From positions 17,161 to 81,160 of the forward strand of contig NZ_SMKD01000007.1 of assembly GCF_004348595.1 (NCBI RefSeq): 64,000 nt of DNA. The letters run 5' to 3'. Position 1 is the stretch's first letter, and every line of letters begins with the position of its first letter. The position numbers were made by a program, and so were the translations under genes. Below are positions 1 through 8,816 of this stretch, piece after piece. This DNA comes from Micromonospora sp. KC723. GTDB lineage: Bacteria > Actinomycetota > Actinomycetes > Mycobacteriales > Micromonosporaceae. Under the pieces are notes generated by a model, which searched no databases, was not told the DNA's origin, and saw nothing but the letters and a program-made list of their open reading frames with translations.

Positions 1-390
1 GGGGGCCGGTGCCGGCGCGTTGCCGGTGGCCGGACGGCCGGCGTCGGAGCGTACGTCGACGGCCTTCGCGACGTCCTTCAGCTCGTCGTGCACGCCGGTG
101 ACGTCTGCGCGGAGGTTGTCGTAGACCCCCTGCAACGGCTTGCGGATCGCCGCCTCGTCCTCCTCGCTGAGCAGGTGCTTACGGATGAACGCCTTCGGGT
201 GCAGGTCCTCCAGCTGGATGTCGGTGCCCAGCTCGCGACTCAGGTCGCCGGTGGCGTTCTGGGCCATGGTGCGCAGGTTGCGCACCATCCGTAGACCGTC
301 GTTGATCACGTTGGGCAGCCGGTCACCGAAGATCAGCAGCGCCAGGAGCAGCAGCGCACCGATCTCCCACCAGTTCAGGTTGTCGAGCAC
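1..390 (-). CDS. tatB: Sec-independent translocase subunit TatB (partial, runs off left edge)
   Basis: This is the N-terminal 130 codons of TatB, the membrane subunit that, with TatC, receives folded twin-arginine substrates. The GTG at 390 opens a short lumenal start (LDNLNWWEIG), one hydrophobic helix at about residues 9-21, the family's hinge (FGDRLP), and a long charged amphipathic helix rich in Asn, Arg and Asp. The 3' end lies outside the window. It follows htrA on the same strand, the order seen around M. tuberculosis Rv1223-Rv1224. TatB and TatA are alike in sequence; the htrA context and long charged tail favour TatB. Confidence 0.88.
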   Translation of the reverse strand, partial: MLDNLNWWEIGALLLLALLIFGDRLPNVINDGLRMVRNLRTMAQNATGDLSRELGTDIQLEDLHPKAFIRKHLLSEEDEAAIRKPLQGVYDNLRADVTGVHDELKDVAKAVDVRSDAGRPATGNAPAPAP

Positions 391-463
391 TGCTGGGCCT
401 CCTCGTCGGCGTCAGGGCAAGACTACGCACGCCGAACGGCTGCCCGGGAGGGGGTGACCGTCC

Positions 464-1795
464 TCACTTGGCATCTGCGGCGAGCGTCACGGACGCGTTC
501 TGTCGGCTCGCGCCCCGCCGGTACTCCACCGTCACCACCGACCCGGGAGCGAACTTGCGCACCAGGGCGATCAGGTCGGTCGGCTCGGTCATCGGCCGGC
601 CGTTCAACCGCAGGATCACGTCCCCGGCCCTGAGGCCCGCGCCGGCCGCCGGGCCGGACGGCTCCACCGCCGCCAGCCGTACACCCGCGCCGCCGGTGGC
701 CGACCCCGCGCCGCCGACCTGGGCCCCGATCACCGTACGGCGAGCCTTGCCCGTGCCGATGATGTCCTGGGTGATCCGCTTGGCCTGGTTGATCGGAATG
801 GCGAAGGCAAGCCCGATGTTCCCCGCCTCCTGTCCCTCGGCGACCAGTGACTTGATCGTGGAGTTCACCCCGATCACCCGACCGGCCGAGTCGACCAGCG
901 GGCCGCCGGAGTTGCCGTGGTTGACCGCCGCGTCGGTCTGGATCGCCGCGTAGTAGCGCACCGGGCCACCCGGCTCCCCGGCCTGCATGGTGCGGTCGAG
1001 GGCGCTGACGATGCCGGCGGTGACCGTGTTGGCCAGCGACAGCGGCGAGCCGATGGCGAGCACCGGGTCACCCACGGCGAGGGCGTCGGAGTCGCCGAAC
1101 TCGATCGGGCGCAGCCCGGTGCGGCTCACCTTGATCACGGCGATGTCCGACTCCGGGTCCTGGCCGACCACGCGGGCCGGTGCCGTGCTGCCGTCGTTGA
1201 AGATCACGCTGGCGTGGCCGCCGCCGCTCCCGACCACGTGGTCGTTGGTGATCACGTGCCCGTCCGCGCTGACGATGAAGCCGGAGCCCTCACTCACCCC
1301 GCCCAGAGTCGCCACCCGGACGGTCACCACGCTGGGCAGGACCTTCTCCGCGACCCCGGCCAGCGACTCGGGGCGACGCTGGGCCAGCCCGGGGGCATCG
1401 GCGGGCCGGGCGCCGAGGGTCACCCCACCGGCCCCGCCGCGCACCGCGAAGGCGTACCCGAGAGCACCGCCGAGCGCCCCCGCGAGCAGTGCGGTGACCA
1501 GCGGGATCAGCAACAGTTGGCGCAGCCCCGGTCGGCCCGGCGCGTCCGGGTCGCTGACCGGCTCGGGCGTCGCACCGGCCGCCGGCGCGGTCGGCAGCAC
1601 CACGGCGGCGGGCGCGTACGGGTCGCGCCACGGATCGGCGAGCGCGTCGGACCACCACGGTGACGCCGTGCCGCCCCCGGCGCCGTGCGTCGTCGGCGGC
1701 CCTGCCGGCGGCGTTCCCGTCGGCTGTCCCACCGGCGCAGGCTTGCTGCCGGGCTGGCGCCAGTCCCAGCCGTCGGTCACGTCGGTGCCTCCCAC
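464..1795 (-). CDS. htrA: HtrA/DegP-type membrane serine protease with PDZ domain
   Basis: A 443-aa envelope quality-control protease. A Pro/Gly-rich cytoplasmic segment (1-90) precedes one membrane helix at about 93-116, then a trypsin-like domain outside the membrane with catalytic His186 (TNDHVV), Asp217 (SDIAVIKV) and Ser296 (GNSGGPL). A single PDZ domain fills about 350-440. All three triad residues are present, so it should be active. tatB lies downstream on the same strand. In M. tuberculosis the equivalent htrA (Rv1223) follows sigE and rseA; here the divergent neighbour is directly the O-methyltransferase, with no sigma or anti-sigma gene between. Confidence 0.93.
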   Translation of the reverse strand: MGGTDVTDGWDWRQPGSKPAPVGQPTGTPPAGPPTTHGAGGGTASPWWSDALADPWRDPYAPAAVVLPTAPAAGATPEPVSDPDAPGRPGLRQLLLIPLVTALLAGALGGALGYAFAVRGGAGGVTLGARPADAPGLAQRRPESLAGVAEKVLPSVVTVRVATLGGVSEGSGFIVSADGHVITNDHVVGSGGGHASVIFNDGSTAPARVVGQDPESDIAVIKVSRTGLRPIEFGDSDALAVGDPVLAIGSPLSLANTVTAGIVSALDRTMQAGEPGGPVRYYAAIQTDAAVNHGNSGGPLVDSAGRVIGVNSTIKSLVAEGQEAGNIGLAFAIPINQAKRITQDIIGTGKARRTVIGAQVGGAGSATGGAGVRLAAVEPSGPAAGAGLRAGDVILRLNGRPMTEPTDLIALVRKFAPGSVVTVEYRRGASRQNASVTLAADAK

Positions 1796-2008
1796 TCCGT
1801 CCCCGGATCCCCCGTCCGGGGCGGCGCGACGGCCGGCACACCACGGGGGACACCGCTTCCAGGATTACACGGATGGGCCGGGATCGAGCCGGCTCCGGCG
1901 GTCGTGATCGTCATCGCCGGACGGGGCGGCTGCGCCGCGCCGGTCTCGCCTCTAGGCTCACAGTGCCAACCCGCCCCTCGCACCACTCCCGCCGCCCGGA
2001 GGTGTCCC

Positions 2009-2659
2009 ATCGCCACGGTCGCCAGTTCCGGCACCCCGACGGCGCAGACGTTGCAGTTCGCCGAGTCGTACGTCGGTGAGGACCTCGTACTGCGGACCGC
2101 CCGCGCCCTCGCCCGTGAGGTGGGCCTCGACGCGGTGACCCCGGGGGCCGGGGCCGCGCTGCGTCTGCTCGCCGCCGCCGGCAACGCCCGGGCGGTGGTG
2201 GAGATCGGCACCGGCACCGGGGTCAGCGGGGTCTGGTTGCTGCGCGGGATGCGGGCCGACGGGGTGCTCACCACCATCGACGTGGAGGTCGAACACCAGC
2301 GGATCGCCCGACGCATCTTCGTCGAGGCCGGCTTCCCGTCGGGGCGTACCCGGATCATCACCGGCCGGGCGCTGGACGTGCTGCCCCGCCTCGCCGACGG
2401 CGCGTACGACCTGGTCTTCGTCGACACCGAGGCGACCGGCTTCGCCGCGTACGTGGATGCCGCGCTGCGGCTGCTGCGCCCCGGCGGGGTGCTCGCCCTC
2501 AACGGCGCCCTGGCCAACGGGCGCATCGGTGACCCGGCCGCCCGGGACGCCGAGACGGTCACCGTCCGGGAGACGGTGAAGGCGATCAGGGAGTCCGAGC
2601 ACTGGACGCCGGCGTTGCTGCCGGTCGGGCACGGTCTGCTGGTCGCGGTGAAGTGCTGA
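2009..2659 (+). CDS. SAM-dependent O-methyltransferase (class I, Rv1220c-like)
   Basis: A Rossmann-fold methyltransferase of the catechol/caffeoyl-CoA O-methyltransferase family. The SAM motif is VVEIGTGTGVSGVWLL, the acidic strand-2 end is TTIDVE, and the metal/substrate motif is DLVFVDTEATGF. The frame is open to 1685, but homology begins at about TLQFAESYVGED. The best ribosome site, GGAGGTG at 1999-2005, sits just before an ATC codon at 2009, which I take as the likely start. TTG at 2051 is the only nearby canonical alternative and has no ribosome site. The substrate is unknown. The gene is divergent from htrA. Confidence 0.8.
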   Translation: MATVASSGTPTAQTLQFAESYVGEDLVLRTARALAREVGLDAVTPGAGAALRLLAAAGNARAVVEIGTGTGVSGVWLLRGMRADGVLTTIDVEVEHQRIARRIFVEAGFPSGRTRIITGRALDVLPRLADGAYDLVFVDTEATGFAAYVDAALRLLRPGGVLALNGALANGRIGDPAARDAETVTVRETVKAIRESEHWTPALLPVGHGLLVAVKC

Positions 2660-2702
2660 CCGCTCGCCGACCGGCCTGCGGCGGCCGGGCGGCGGCGGCC
2701 GG

Positions 2703-4175
2703 TCAACGCAGCGTCGCCAGCCAGCGCAACAGCCCGCGTACGCCCCAACCGGTCGCACCCCGGGTCAGCTCGGCGTCGTCGCTGTCGGCCCAGGAGGGCG
2801 CGGACATGTCGATGTGCAGCCAGCGGTTCCGCAGGTCGCCGGTGAACTCGCGGAGGAACAGCGCGGCGGTGATCGAGCCCGCGCCGGCGTCCGGCGAGCT
2901 GTGCAGGTCGGCCAGGTCGCTGCCGAGGTGCTCGACGTAGTCGGCGGGCAGCGGCATCCGCCAGGCCGCCTCACCGGCGTCCTCGATCGCGGCCAGCAGA
3001 TCGGCGGCGAGTTGGTCGTTGTCGCTGTAGAGCGCGCCGTGCCGCTTGCCGAGCGCGACCGCGTTGGCACCGGTCAGGGTGGCCAGGTCGATCAACAGGT
3101 CCGGCGCGAGCTCGCGGACCGCGTACGCCATCGCGTCGGCGAGCACCAGCCGACCCTCCGCGTCGGAGTTGGTGGTCTCGCTGGTCAGGCCGCCGTAGTG
3201 GCGGACGATGTCGCCGGGACGGAACGCGGAGCCGCTGACCATGTTCTCGGCCAGCGGGGTGAGGGTGGTGACCCGGACCGGCAGGCGCAGCGCCGCCGCG
3301 CCGAGGGTCGCCGCGACCACGGCGGCGGCGCCGGCCATGTCCTTGCGCATCAGCTTCATCGCCGGCAGGGGCTTGATGGAGATGCCGCCGGTGTCGAAGG
3401 TGATCCCCTTGCCGACGAGCACCACGTGGGTTCGGGCCTCGGCGGGTCGCCAGTCCAGTTCGAGGAGGCGGGGACCACTGGCCGAGCCGCCCCCGACAGC
3501 CAGGATGCCGCCGAAGCCCTCGGCGGCCAGTTCCTCCGGGCCGCGTACCCGCAGGCGCAGGTCGGGAAGGTCGGCGGCGGCCTCGACCTGGGCGACGAAC
3601 CACTGCGGGTTCTTCACCGACGAGGGAGCGTTGGTGAGGTCCCGGGCGAATCGGGTCATCCGGGCGGTGGTCTCCGCGACGGCGACCGCCTCGCGGTGGG
3701 CCTGTGGGTCGGCGACCAGCAGTTCCACTCCGGCCAGTGCGGGCGTCTCGGCGGCGTCGGTCATCCGGAACCGGTACGCGGCGAGCTGGAGCCCCTCGAC
3801 GAGGGCACGGACCGCGTCGCTGTCGATGTCGGTCGGGAGAGCGACAGTGACGTGCGTCTCATCCTTGGCGGCGCGGGCGAGGGCCGCCCCGGCGGTCCGC
3901 CAACTCCTGCCGGTGCCGTCGCCGACGCCGAGCAGCAGCAGCCGTTGCGGGTTGCCGGCGGGGCGCAGATGGGCGAAGGTCTCGCCGGCCCGGCCGGCGA
4001 GCCGGGTGGCGGGCAGCAGGGCGGTCGCCTCCGCGGGAACCTCGTCGGGCAGGGCAACTCCGGTCGCAACCAGCGTCGCCGGGGCCCTGCCCCCGTCGGT
4101 GGCGGCACCGGCGCGGACAGGCAGGACGAGAGTGTCCAGCCGGTCGGGGCCGGCTGTCAGACGGATGGCGAGCAC
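2703..4175 (-). CDS. pepA: Leucyl aminopeptidase (M17 family)
   Basis: A 490-aa cytosolic dizinc aminopeptidase that removes N-terminal residues from peptides. The C-terminal catalytic half carries the family signature NSDAEGRLVLADA and the metal/catalytic stretch VGKGITFDTGGISIK; the N-terminal half is the usual weakly conserved domain. The frame extends upstream, but GTG at 4175 with GGAGG about 11 bases before it gives the normal M17 length and the usual LAIRL start. A strong hairpin at 4243-4277 separates it from the DUF3117 gene, so it is probably transcribed alone. Confidence 0.9.
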   Translation of the reverse strand: MLAIRLTAGPDRLDTLVLPVRAGAATDGGRAPATLVATGVALPDEVPAEATALLPATRLAGRAGETFAHLRPAGNPQRLLLLGVGDGTGRSWRTAGAALARAAKDETHVTVALPTDIDSDAVRALVEGLQLAAYRFRMTDAAETPALAGVELLVADPQAHREAVAVAETTARMTRFARDLTNAPSSVKNPQWFVAQVEAAADLPDLRLRVRGPEELAAEGFGGILAVGGGSASGPRLLELDWRPAEARTHVVLVGKGITFDTGGISIKPLPAMKLMRKDMAGAAAVVAATLGAAALRLPVRVTTLTPLAENMVSGSAFRPGDIVRHYGGLTSETTNSDAEGRLVLADAMAYAVRELAPDLLIDLATLTGANAVALGKRHGALYSDNDQLAADLLAAIEDAGEAAWRMPLPADYVEHLGSDLADLHSSPDAGAGSITAALFLREFTGDLRNRWLHIDMSAPSWADSDDAELTRGATGWGVRGLLRWLATLR

Positions 4176-4242
4176 GCTGGGCCGTACCTCCGGAGATGAT
4201 CGTGGCGCGGGGCCGGACCGCCCCCGCGTGCGGGATGTGAAG

Positions 4243-4277
4243 ACCCTGAGCCACCGGAGACTCCGGTGGCTCAGGGT
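4243..4277. terminator. Perfect 17-bp inverted repeat, probable terminator
   Basis: Arms 4243-4259 and 4261-4277 are perfect complements around one A; the innermost pairs would open to form the loop. It lies just downstream of the minus-strand DUF3117 gene and upstream of pepA. There is no T tract, as is usual for actinobacterial terminators. Confidence 0.75.
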
Positions 4278-4320
4278 CACGACGAACCATCCGCGCGGCG
4301 CCGCGCGGATCGTCGATCGG

Positions 4321-4488
4321 TCAGCCGGCGGCCGCCTTCAGCGCGTCACCGAGCGCGTTGGCCTCGTCGGGAGTCATCTCGACGACGAGCCGGCCACCAC
4401 CCTCCAGCGGGACCCGCATGACGATGCCCCGGCCCTCCTTGGTGACTTCCAGCGGACCGTCGCCCGTCCGCGGCTTCATCGCCGCCAT
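4321..4488 (-). CDS. DUF3117 small conserved protein (Rv1211-like)
   Basis: A 55-aa protein beginning MAAMKPRTGDGPLEV and ending LGDALKAAAG. It is the short, very conserved actinobacterial DUF3117 family with a basic N-terminus, a beta-rich middle (GIVMRVPLEGGGRLVVEM) and a C-terminal helix. Its function is unknown. The frame is open much further upstream, but ATG 4488 with GGGGAG eight bases before it matches the family length. M. tuberculosis Rv1211 sits beside tagA, as here within a few genes. Confidence 0.87.
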   Translation of the reverse strand: MAAMKPRTGDGPLEVTKEGRGIVMRVPLEGGGRLVVEMTPDEANALGDALKAAAG

Positions 4489-4678
4489 GTTGTCTCCCCT
4501 CAGACCTACACCAGGGTCGGTGGGTTGCCCCACAGCCACTTCGCCATGACCACCCGCAAGGCACACGGGGGTGTCGACCAACGATTTTCCCTGATGAACA
4601 CCGCCGGACCCAAACCGAAGCAGCATTGATGTAACAGTACCTAGCTTATCCTGGGTAGGCCTGTCACAATGTGCGGTC

Positions 4679-5497
4679 ATGCAGGCACGGTCGGCACTCT
4701 TCGACCTGTACGGCGACCACCTCCGGCCGAGAGGTGGCCGCGCACCGGTCGCCGCCCTGGTCAAGTTGCTCGCGCCGCTGGGGATCGCGCCCCCGGCCGT
4801 GCGCACGGCGGTCTCCCGGATGGTCCGCCAGGGGTGGCTGGATCCGCTCCGCCTGACCTCCGGGCCCGGATATTCGATCACACCCAAGGCCGCCCGGCGA
4901 CTCGACGAGGCGGCCGCCCGGATCTACCGCACCGGACGGGTCACCTGGGACGGCCGGTTCGACCTGTTGGTGCTCCGCACCCCGCCGTCCCGGCGGGACC
5001 GGCAGCGGCTCGCGGCCCACCTCAGCTTCCTCGGCTACGGCGCCCTCGACGAGCACACCTGGGTGGCCACCCGGGCCAGCGACGACGTCGACCTCCTTCT
5101 GGAGGAAGCCGGCGTGCGCTACGAGCGGTTCACCGCGGCGCACGCCGCCGGCACGCCGGGGGCGATGGGGGTGGTCCGGCGGGCCTGGGACCTCACCGAG
5201 ATCGGGCACGCGTACGAACGGTTCGTCGCCGAGCAGCGCCCGCTGCTGGCCGGGGTGACCGTGCGCAGCAGTGACGAGGAGGCGTACGCGGCCCGGTTCC
5301 GGCTCGTGCACGCGTGGCGTACCTTCCTGTTCCGGGACCCGCAGCTGCCGCCGGCGCTGCTCCCGGAGCGCTGGCCCGGCATCGCCGCGGCCAGCTTCTT
5401 CGACCGGCACGCGGCCCGCCTGCGGCCGGCTGCCGACCGGTACGTCGAGCAGTGCCTCGACGCCAGCAACCGCACCGCCCGACAGAAGGGTCGTTGA
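4679..5497 (+). CDS. paaX: PaaX-family transcriptional regulator
   Basis: A 272-aa repressor-type regulator. The N-terminal winged helix (about 10-85) includes APVAALVKLLAPLGI and AVRTAVSRMVRQGWL, the family's recognition-helix region, followed by the PaaX central and C-terminal domains (IGHAYERFV, RLVHAWRTFLFRDPQLP). PaaX proteins bind phenylacetyl-CoA and repress phenylacetate catabolism. The gene ends four bases before an enoyl-CoA hydratase start and almost certainly shares its transcript, so it probably controls that hydratase. No other paa genes are in the window, so the effector could be another acyl-CoA. Confidence 0.88.
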   Translation: MQARSALFDLYGDHLRPRGGRAPVAALVKLLAPLGIAPPAVRTAVSRMVRQGWLDPLRLTSGPGYSITPKAARRLDEAAARIYRTGRVTWDGRFDLLVLRTPPSRRDRQRLAAHLSFLGYGALDEHTWVATRASDDVDLLLEEAGVRYERFTAAHAAGTPGAMGVVRRAWDLTEIGHAYERFVAEQRPLLAGVTVRSSDEEAYAARFRLVHAWRTFLFRDPQLPPALLPERWPGIAAASFFDRHAARLRPAADRYVEQCLDASNRTARQKGR

Positions 5498-5501
5498 GAA
5501 C

Positions 5502-6293
5502 GTGACCGAGCCGCTGCTCGTCGACCGCACCGATGCCGTGGTCACCCTGACGCTGAACCGCCCCGCCGCGATGAACTCGCTGGACGTGGCGCTCAAGGAG
5601 GCGCTCCGGGACACCCTGGCCGAGCTGGAGGCCGACCGTTCCTGCCGGGCGGTGGTGCTGGCCGGGGCGGGCGGACAGTTCAGCGCCGGGCAGGATCTCC
5701 GCGAGCACGTGCAGGCCCTCCGGTCGACCGGCGCGAACCCGTTGGACACGGTGCGGGCGCACTACAACCCGATCGCCGCCCGGTTGGCCAACCTGCCCAA
5801 GCCGGTCGTGGCCGCGGTCCGCGGGATGGCCGCCGGTGCGGGCGCCTCGCTGACGTTCCTGGCCGACTTCCGGATCGGCGGGCCGAGGACGAGGTTCCTG
5901 ATGGCGTTCGCCGGGGTGGGCCTGGCGGCGGACACCGGCGCGTCCTGGACGCTGCCCCGGCTGGTCGGCCACGCCAAGGCCGTGGAGATGCTGATGCTCG
6001 CCGAGCCGGTGAGCGCCGAGGAGGCGTTTCGGCTGGGCCTGCTCACCCGGCTGGTCGACGACGACGAGGCGGTGCTGCCGACCGCGCAGGAGTTCGCGGC
6101 CCGGCTGGCCGCCGGCCCGACCGTGGCGTACGGGGCGATCAAGCGGCAACTCTCCATCGCCGACGCGGGCACCCTGGCCGACGCCCTGGCCGCCGAGGCC
6201 CAGGCGCAGGCGATCTGCGGCGCGACGGCCGACCACCGTCGCGCCACCGAGGCGTTCGTCGACAAGCGCCAGCCCACCTTCGGGGGCCACTGA
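5502..6293 (+). CDS. Enoyl-CoA hydratase/isomerase family protein (PaaG-like)
   Basis: A 263-aa crotonase-fold enzyme starting at GTG 5502, directly after paaX. The oxyanion-hole segments are SAGQDL and RGMAAGAGASL, and the C-terminal part (YGAIKRQLS) is typical. Crotonases hydrate or isomerise acyl-CoA thioesters in the cytosol. SAGQDL in place of the usual SAGGD, together with the PaaX neighbour, fits the PaaG-like ring-epoxide isomerase group of phenylacetate degradation, but the exact substrate cannot be read from sequence. The upstream in-frame extension overlaps paaX and is not used. Confidence 0.85.
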   Translation: MTEPLLVDRTDAVVTLTLNRPAAMNSLDVALKEALRDTLAELEADRSCRAVVLAGAGGQFSAGQDLREHVQALRSTGANPLDTVRAHYNPIAARLANLPKPVVAAVRGMAAGAGASLTFLADFRIGGPRTRFLMAFAGVGLAADTGASWTLPRLVGHAKAVEMLMLAEPVSAEEAFRLGLLTRLVDDDEAVLPTAQEFAARLAAGPTVAYGAIKRQLSIADAGTLADALAAEAQAQAICGATADHRRATEAFVDKRQPTFGGH

Positions 6294-6396
6294 GCCCGGG
6301 GCGGCCTGACCGGAAGGATCGCGTGCTCGCCGCAGCATGGCGACGCATGCGCGCACACCGGGGTGATCACGGACCGTCACCAGGGCGGTGCCCCCG

Positions 6397-6984
6397 CTAG
6401 TCGTCCTCCTCCGGATCCTGGTTGGCCTCGGCGCCCAGCACGAACGCCTGCATGGCCAGCTCGTCGCCGAAGGGCGACACGAACGTGGGCAGCTCGCCCG
6501 GCCCCAGCTCCTGCACGTACGACCAGAACAGCCGCACCGCCTCGGCCTGGGTGTCCGCCTCGATGGGCAGGTCCAGGCTGACCAGCCAGGTACGGCGGGG
6601 TGTCGGTGGGCCGAGCCGGTCGGCCAGTTGCCCGAACACGACCGGGTCGAGCGGGCTGACCGGGCCGGTGATCTCCACCTGCTCGGCCGGAACCGGCTCG
6701 TCGAAGGCCCGCCGGGTGTACGCCACCAGCAGACCCTCACCGGACCGGGTGACCCGGCCCAGGGCCACCAGCCGGGGCGGCGAGTCCGCCAGCACGGCCA
6801 CCGGGTCGCCGGGGTGCGGGCTGCGCCCCGGCGGGCCGGCGGGCAACTCCAGGGAGTCGTGGTGGACGAGGCGCTCGGCGTCGAGGCGCCCCGGCGGGAG
6901 GAGCACCGCCCAGGCGCCCTCACCCCGCCCGGTGCCTCCGCCGCCGTCGGTCGCGCCGCTGGCGCGGTGGTCGGTCGCGGTCAT
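6397..6984 (-). CDS. Conserved hypothetical protein
   Basis: A 195-aa soluble protein with a Gly-rich disordered N-terminus (about 1-22) and an acidic tail (PEEDD). No catalytic motif, signal peptide or membrane segment is visible. Its start overlaps the stop of tag by ATGA, so translation is coupled and the gene closes the DivIVA/SRPBCC/tag block. It is probably real because of the coupling and consistent codon use. I do not recognise the family. Confidence 0.72.
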   Translation of the reverse strand: MTATDHRASGATDGGGGTGRGEGAWAVLLPPGRLDAERLVHHDSLELPAGPPGRSPHPGDPVAVLADSPPRLVALGRVTRSGEGLLVAYTRRAFDEPVPAEQVEITGPVSPLDPVVFGQLADRLGPPTPRRTWLVSLDLPIEADTQAEAVRLFWSYVQELGPGELPTFVSPFGDELAMQAFVLGAEANQDPEEDD

Positions 6985-7589
6985 GCCCCAATCCCATCAC
7001 GCCCCGCCCGGGCGGCGACGACGTGGCAGGCCGCGAGGTGGTCGTCGACCATCCCGGTGGCCTGCATCAGGGCGTAGGCGGTGGTCGGGCCGACGAACCG
7101 GAAGCCGCGCCTCTTGAGCTCCTTGGCTAGCGCGGTGGACTCGGCGGTCAGCGCCGGCACCTGCGCGAACGACTCCGGTCGGGTGGCCCGGGCCGGCGGC
7201 GCGTACGACCAGAGCAGCGCGGAGAGCCCCTCCGGCAGCGCCAGGGCGGCGCGGGCGTTGGCGACCGCCGCCTCGACCTTGGCACGGTTGCGGACGATGC
7301 CCGCGTCGGCGAGCAGGCGGGCGACGTCGGCCTCGCCGTAGCCGGCGACCCGCTCGATCCGGAAGTCGTCGAAGGCGCGCCGGAACGCCGGCCGCTTGCG
7401 CAGGATCGTCAACCACGACAGGCCGGACTGGAACGCCTCCAGCGTCAGCCGCCCGTAGAGCGCGTCGTCGCCGCGCAGCGGCCGGCCCCACTCGGTGTCG
7501 TGGTAGACGGCGTAGTCCGGGGTGCTCGCCCCCCAGGCGCAACGGGGCAGCCCGTCAGGGCCGGTTACCAGGTCAGTCACGGCGTACAC
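6981..7589 (-). CDS. tag: DNA-3-methyladenine glycosylase I
   Basis: A 202-aa base-excision enzyme that removes 3-methyladenine from alkylated DNA. Family marks are the N-terminal zinc Cys (PRCAWG), the YHDTEWGRPL block, FQSGLSWLTIL, and the C-terminal zinc ligands in VDDHLAACH. Length is normal. ATG 7589 is used; an internal GTG (VTDLV) four codons later is also possible. Upstream on the same strand are SRPBCC and DivIVA genes with short or no gaps, an operon like Rv1209-Rv1210 of M. tuberculosis. Confidence 0.93.
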   Translation of the reverse strand: MYAVTDLVTGPDGLPRCAWGASTPDYAVYHDTEWGRPLRGDDALYGRLTLEAFQSGLSWLTILRKRPAFRRAFDDFRIERVAGYGEADVARLLADAGIVRNRAKVEAAVANARAALALPEGLSALLWSYAPPARATRPESFAQVPALTAESTALAKELKRRGFRFVGPTTAYALMQATGMVDDHLAACHVVAARAGRDGIGA

Positions 7590-7616
7590 GGTAGGGCAGG
7601 CCCCCGACGGCGGGCC

Positions 7617-8114
7617 TCAGGGCAACCGACCCTGCTCGACCAGGCGGGCGAACCGCTTCAGGGCCAGGGTCAGGCTGCCCTTGGAACCCGGCCAGAGCAG
7701 CGGCCAGGCCAGCCGGCCGGCGGCCCCACCGGGCAGGTGGAACCACTCGTGCCAGACCACCTGGGTGCGGTCACGGGCCAGCGGGGTACAGCGCAGCACA
7801 CCCGGGCCGCGCAGGAGCGGACCGCAGTGCACCACCCCGACCTCGTACGGCGCGTCGACCCGGACCACCCGCATCTCGTCGCGGAGCGCGGCCGGGCCGA
7901 GCGCGGTGACCGCCTCGACCAGGCTGCCCTCGCCGCCGTCGCCCTCGACGACCCGGACGGTGGTCAGCGGGATCCAGTCGGACTGCCGCTCCCAGTCGGT
8001 GAGCCCCGCGAAGACGCGGTCGGCGGGAGCGTCGACGATCACGGTCGCGGTGAACTCGCCGGCGCCCCGGCGGGCCGCCTCGCGCAGCCCGTCCGCGCCC
8101 TCGGCACCGCTCAC
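7617..8114 (-). CDS. SRPBCC (START/polyketide-cyclase-like) family protein
   Basis: A 165-aa small ligand-binding fold protein. The opening strand (FTATVIVDAPADRVFAGLTDWERQ) and the C-terminal long helix ending LALKRFARLVEQG are characteristic of SRPBCC helix-grip proteins. No catalytic role can be assigned. Its GTG start overlaps the stop of the DivIVA-like gene by four bases, so the two are translated together, and tag follows 27 bases later. Confidence 0.82.
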   Translation of the reverse strand: MSGAEGADGLREAARRGAGEFTATVIVDAPADRVFAGLTDWERQSDWIPLTTVRVVEGDGGEGSLVEAVTALGPAALRDEMRVVRVDAPYEVGVVHCGPLLRGPGVLRCTPLARDRTQVVWHEWFHLPGGAAGRLAWPLLWPGSKGSLTLALKRFARLVEQGRLP

Positions 8115-8674
8115 GTCGGCTCCGAGCGGACCTTGACAGCGTCGGACGGGTCGCCGTCGGTGCCGGTGGGACCGACGGCCGGGCCGGCAGGGTCGGCGTC
8201 GGCGGCCCGCCGGGCAGGCGCGGCTCCGGCGGGGTCCGGGGCGTCGGCGTCCGGTGTCGCCCCGGGGGCCTCCTGGCCCGGGGCACCGGTTGTCGCCTCG
8301 GCGGCCGGCACGGCCCGGGCGGCCTCCTCACGGGCCCGGCGCAGCTCGTCGGCGTCGGCGGTGCGCCCCTCGCGCAGGGCGGCGACCTCGGCCTCCAGCA
8401 CCCCGATCAGCTCGGCCTTGTAGCCGATGTCGTAGGCGGCACGGCGCATCGCCTGGTCGACCTGGGCCATCCGGTAGCCGCGCAGCGCGGTGTCGAAGCG
8501 GACCTCGCCGACGTCGGACTCCCGCAGCGGACGGCCTGCCGGCAGCGGCACGGCCTCACCGTCGGGCTCGGCCGGCACCAGGCCGGGATCCCGCCCGGAG
8601 ACCAGCACCGTCACCCCGAACACCACCGCCGCCACGGTCAGCGCGATGACCAGTACGAGCAGAACCTGACCCAT
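8111..8674 (-). CDS. DivIVA-domain membrane-anchored protein (Rv1209-like)
   Basis: A 187-aa protein starting MGQVLLVLVIALTV: one N-terminal membrane helix (about 3-24), a DivIVA-like segment (DTALRGYRMAQVDQAMRRA), a short coiled coil (LIGVLEAEVAALREG) and a Pro/Ala-rich disordered tail from about residue 125. DivIVA-type segments place proteins at curved membranes or growth zones. The frame is open far upstream but ATG 8674 begins the homologous part. It is the first gene of the SRPBCC/tag block. M. tuberculosis has the same kind of gene between gpgS and tagA; no gpgS is present here. Confidence 0.85.
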   Translation of the reverse strand: MGQVLLVLVIALTVAAVVFGVTVLVSGRDPGLVPAEPDGEAVPLPAGRPLRESDVGEVRFDTALRGYRMAQVDQAMRRAAYDIGYKAELIGVLEAEVAALREGRTADADELRRAREEAARAVPAAEATTGAPGQEAPGATPDADAPDPAGAAPARRAADADPAGPAVGPTGTDGDPSDAVKVRSEPT

Positions 8675-8816
8675 GCACAGATCGTGACACGTCGACCCCC
8701 TCCCGAGCGACCCCAACCACGCCCGTCGCCGCCGATCCCCGCCGGCGTGCCGCGCGACCGGCCGGATAGCGTCGTCAACGGTCGGGGTGGTCCGGCCGGT
8801 ACGGGCGGGAGGCGGG

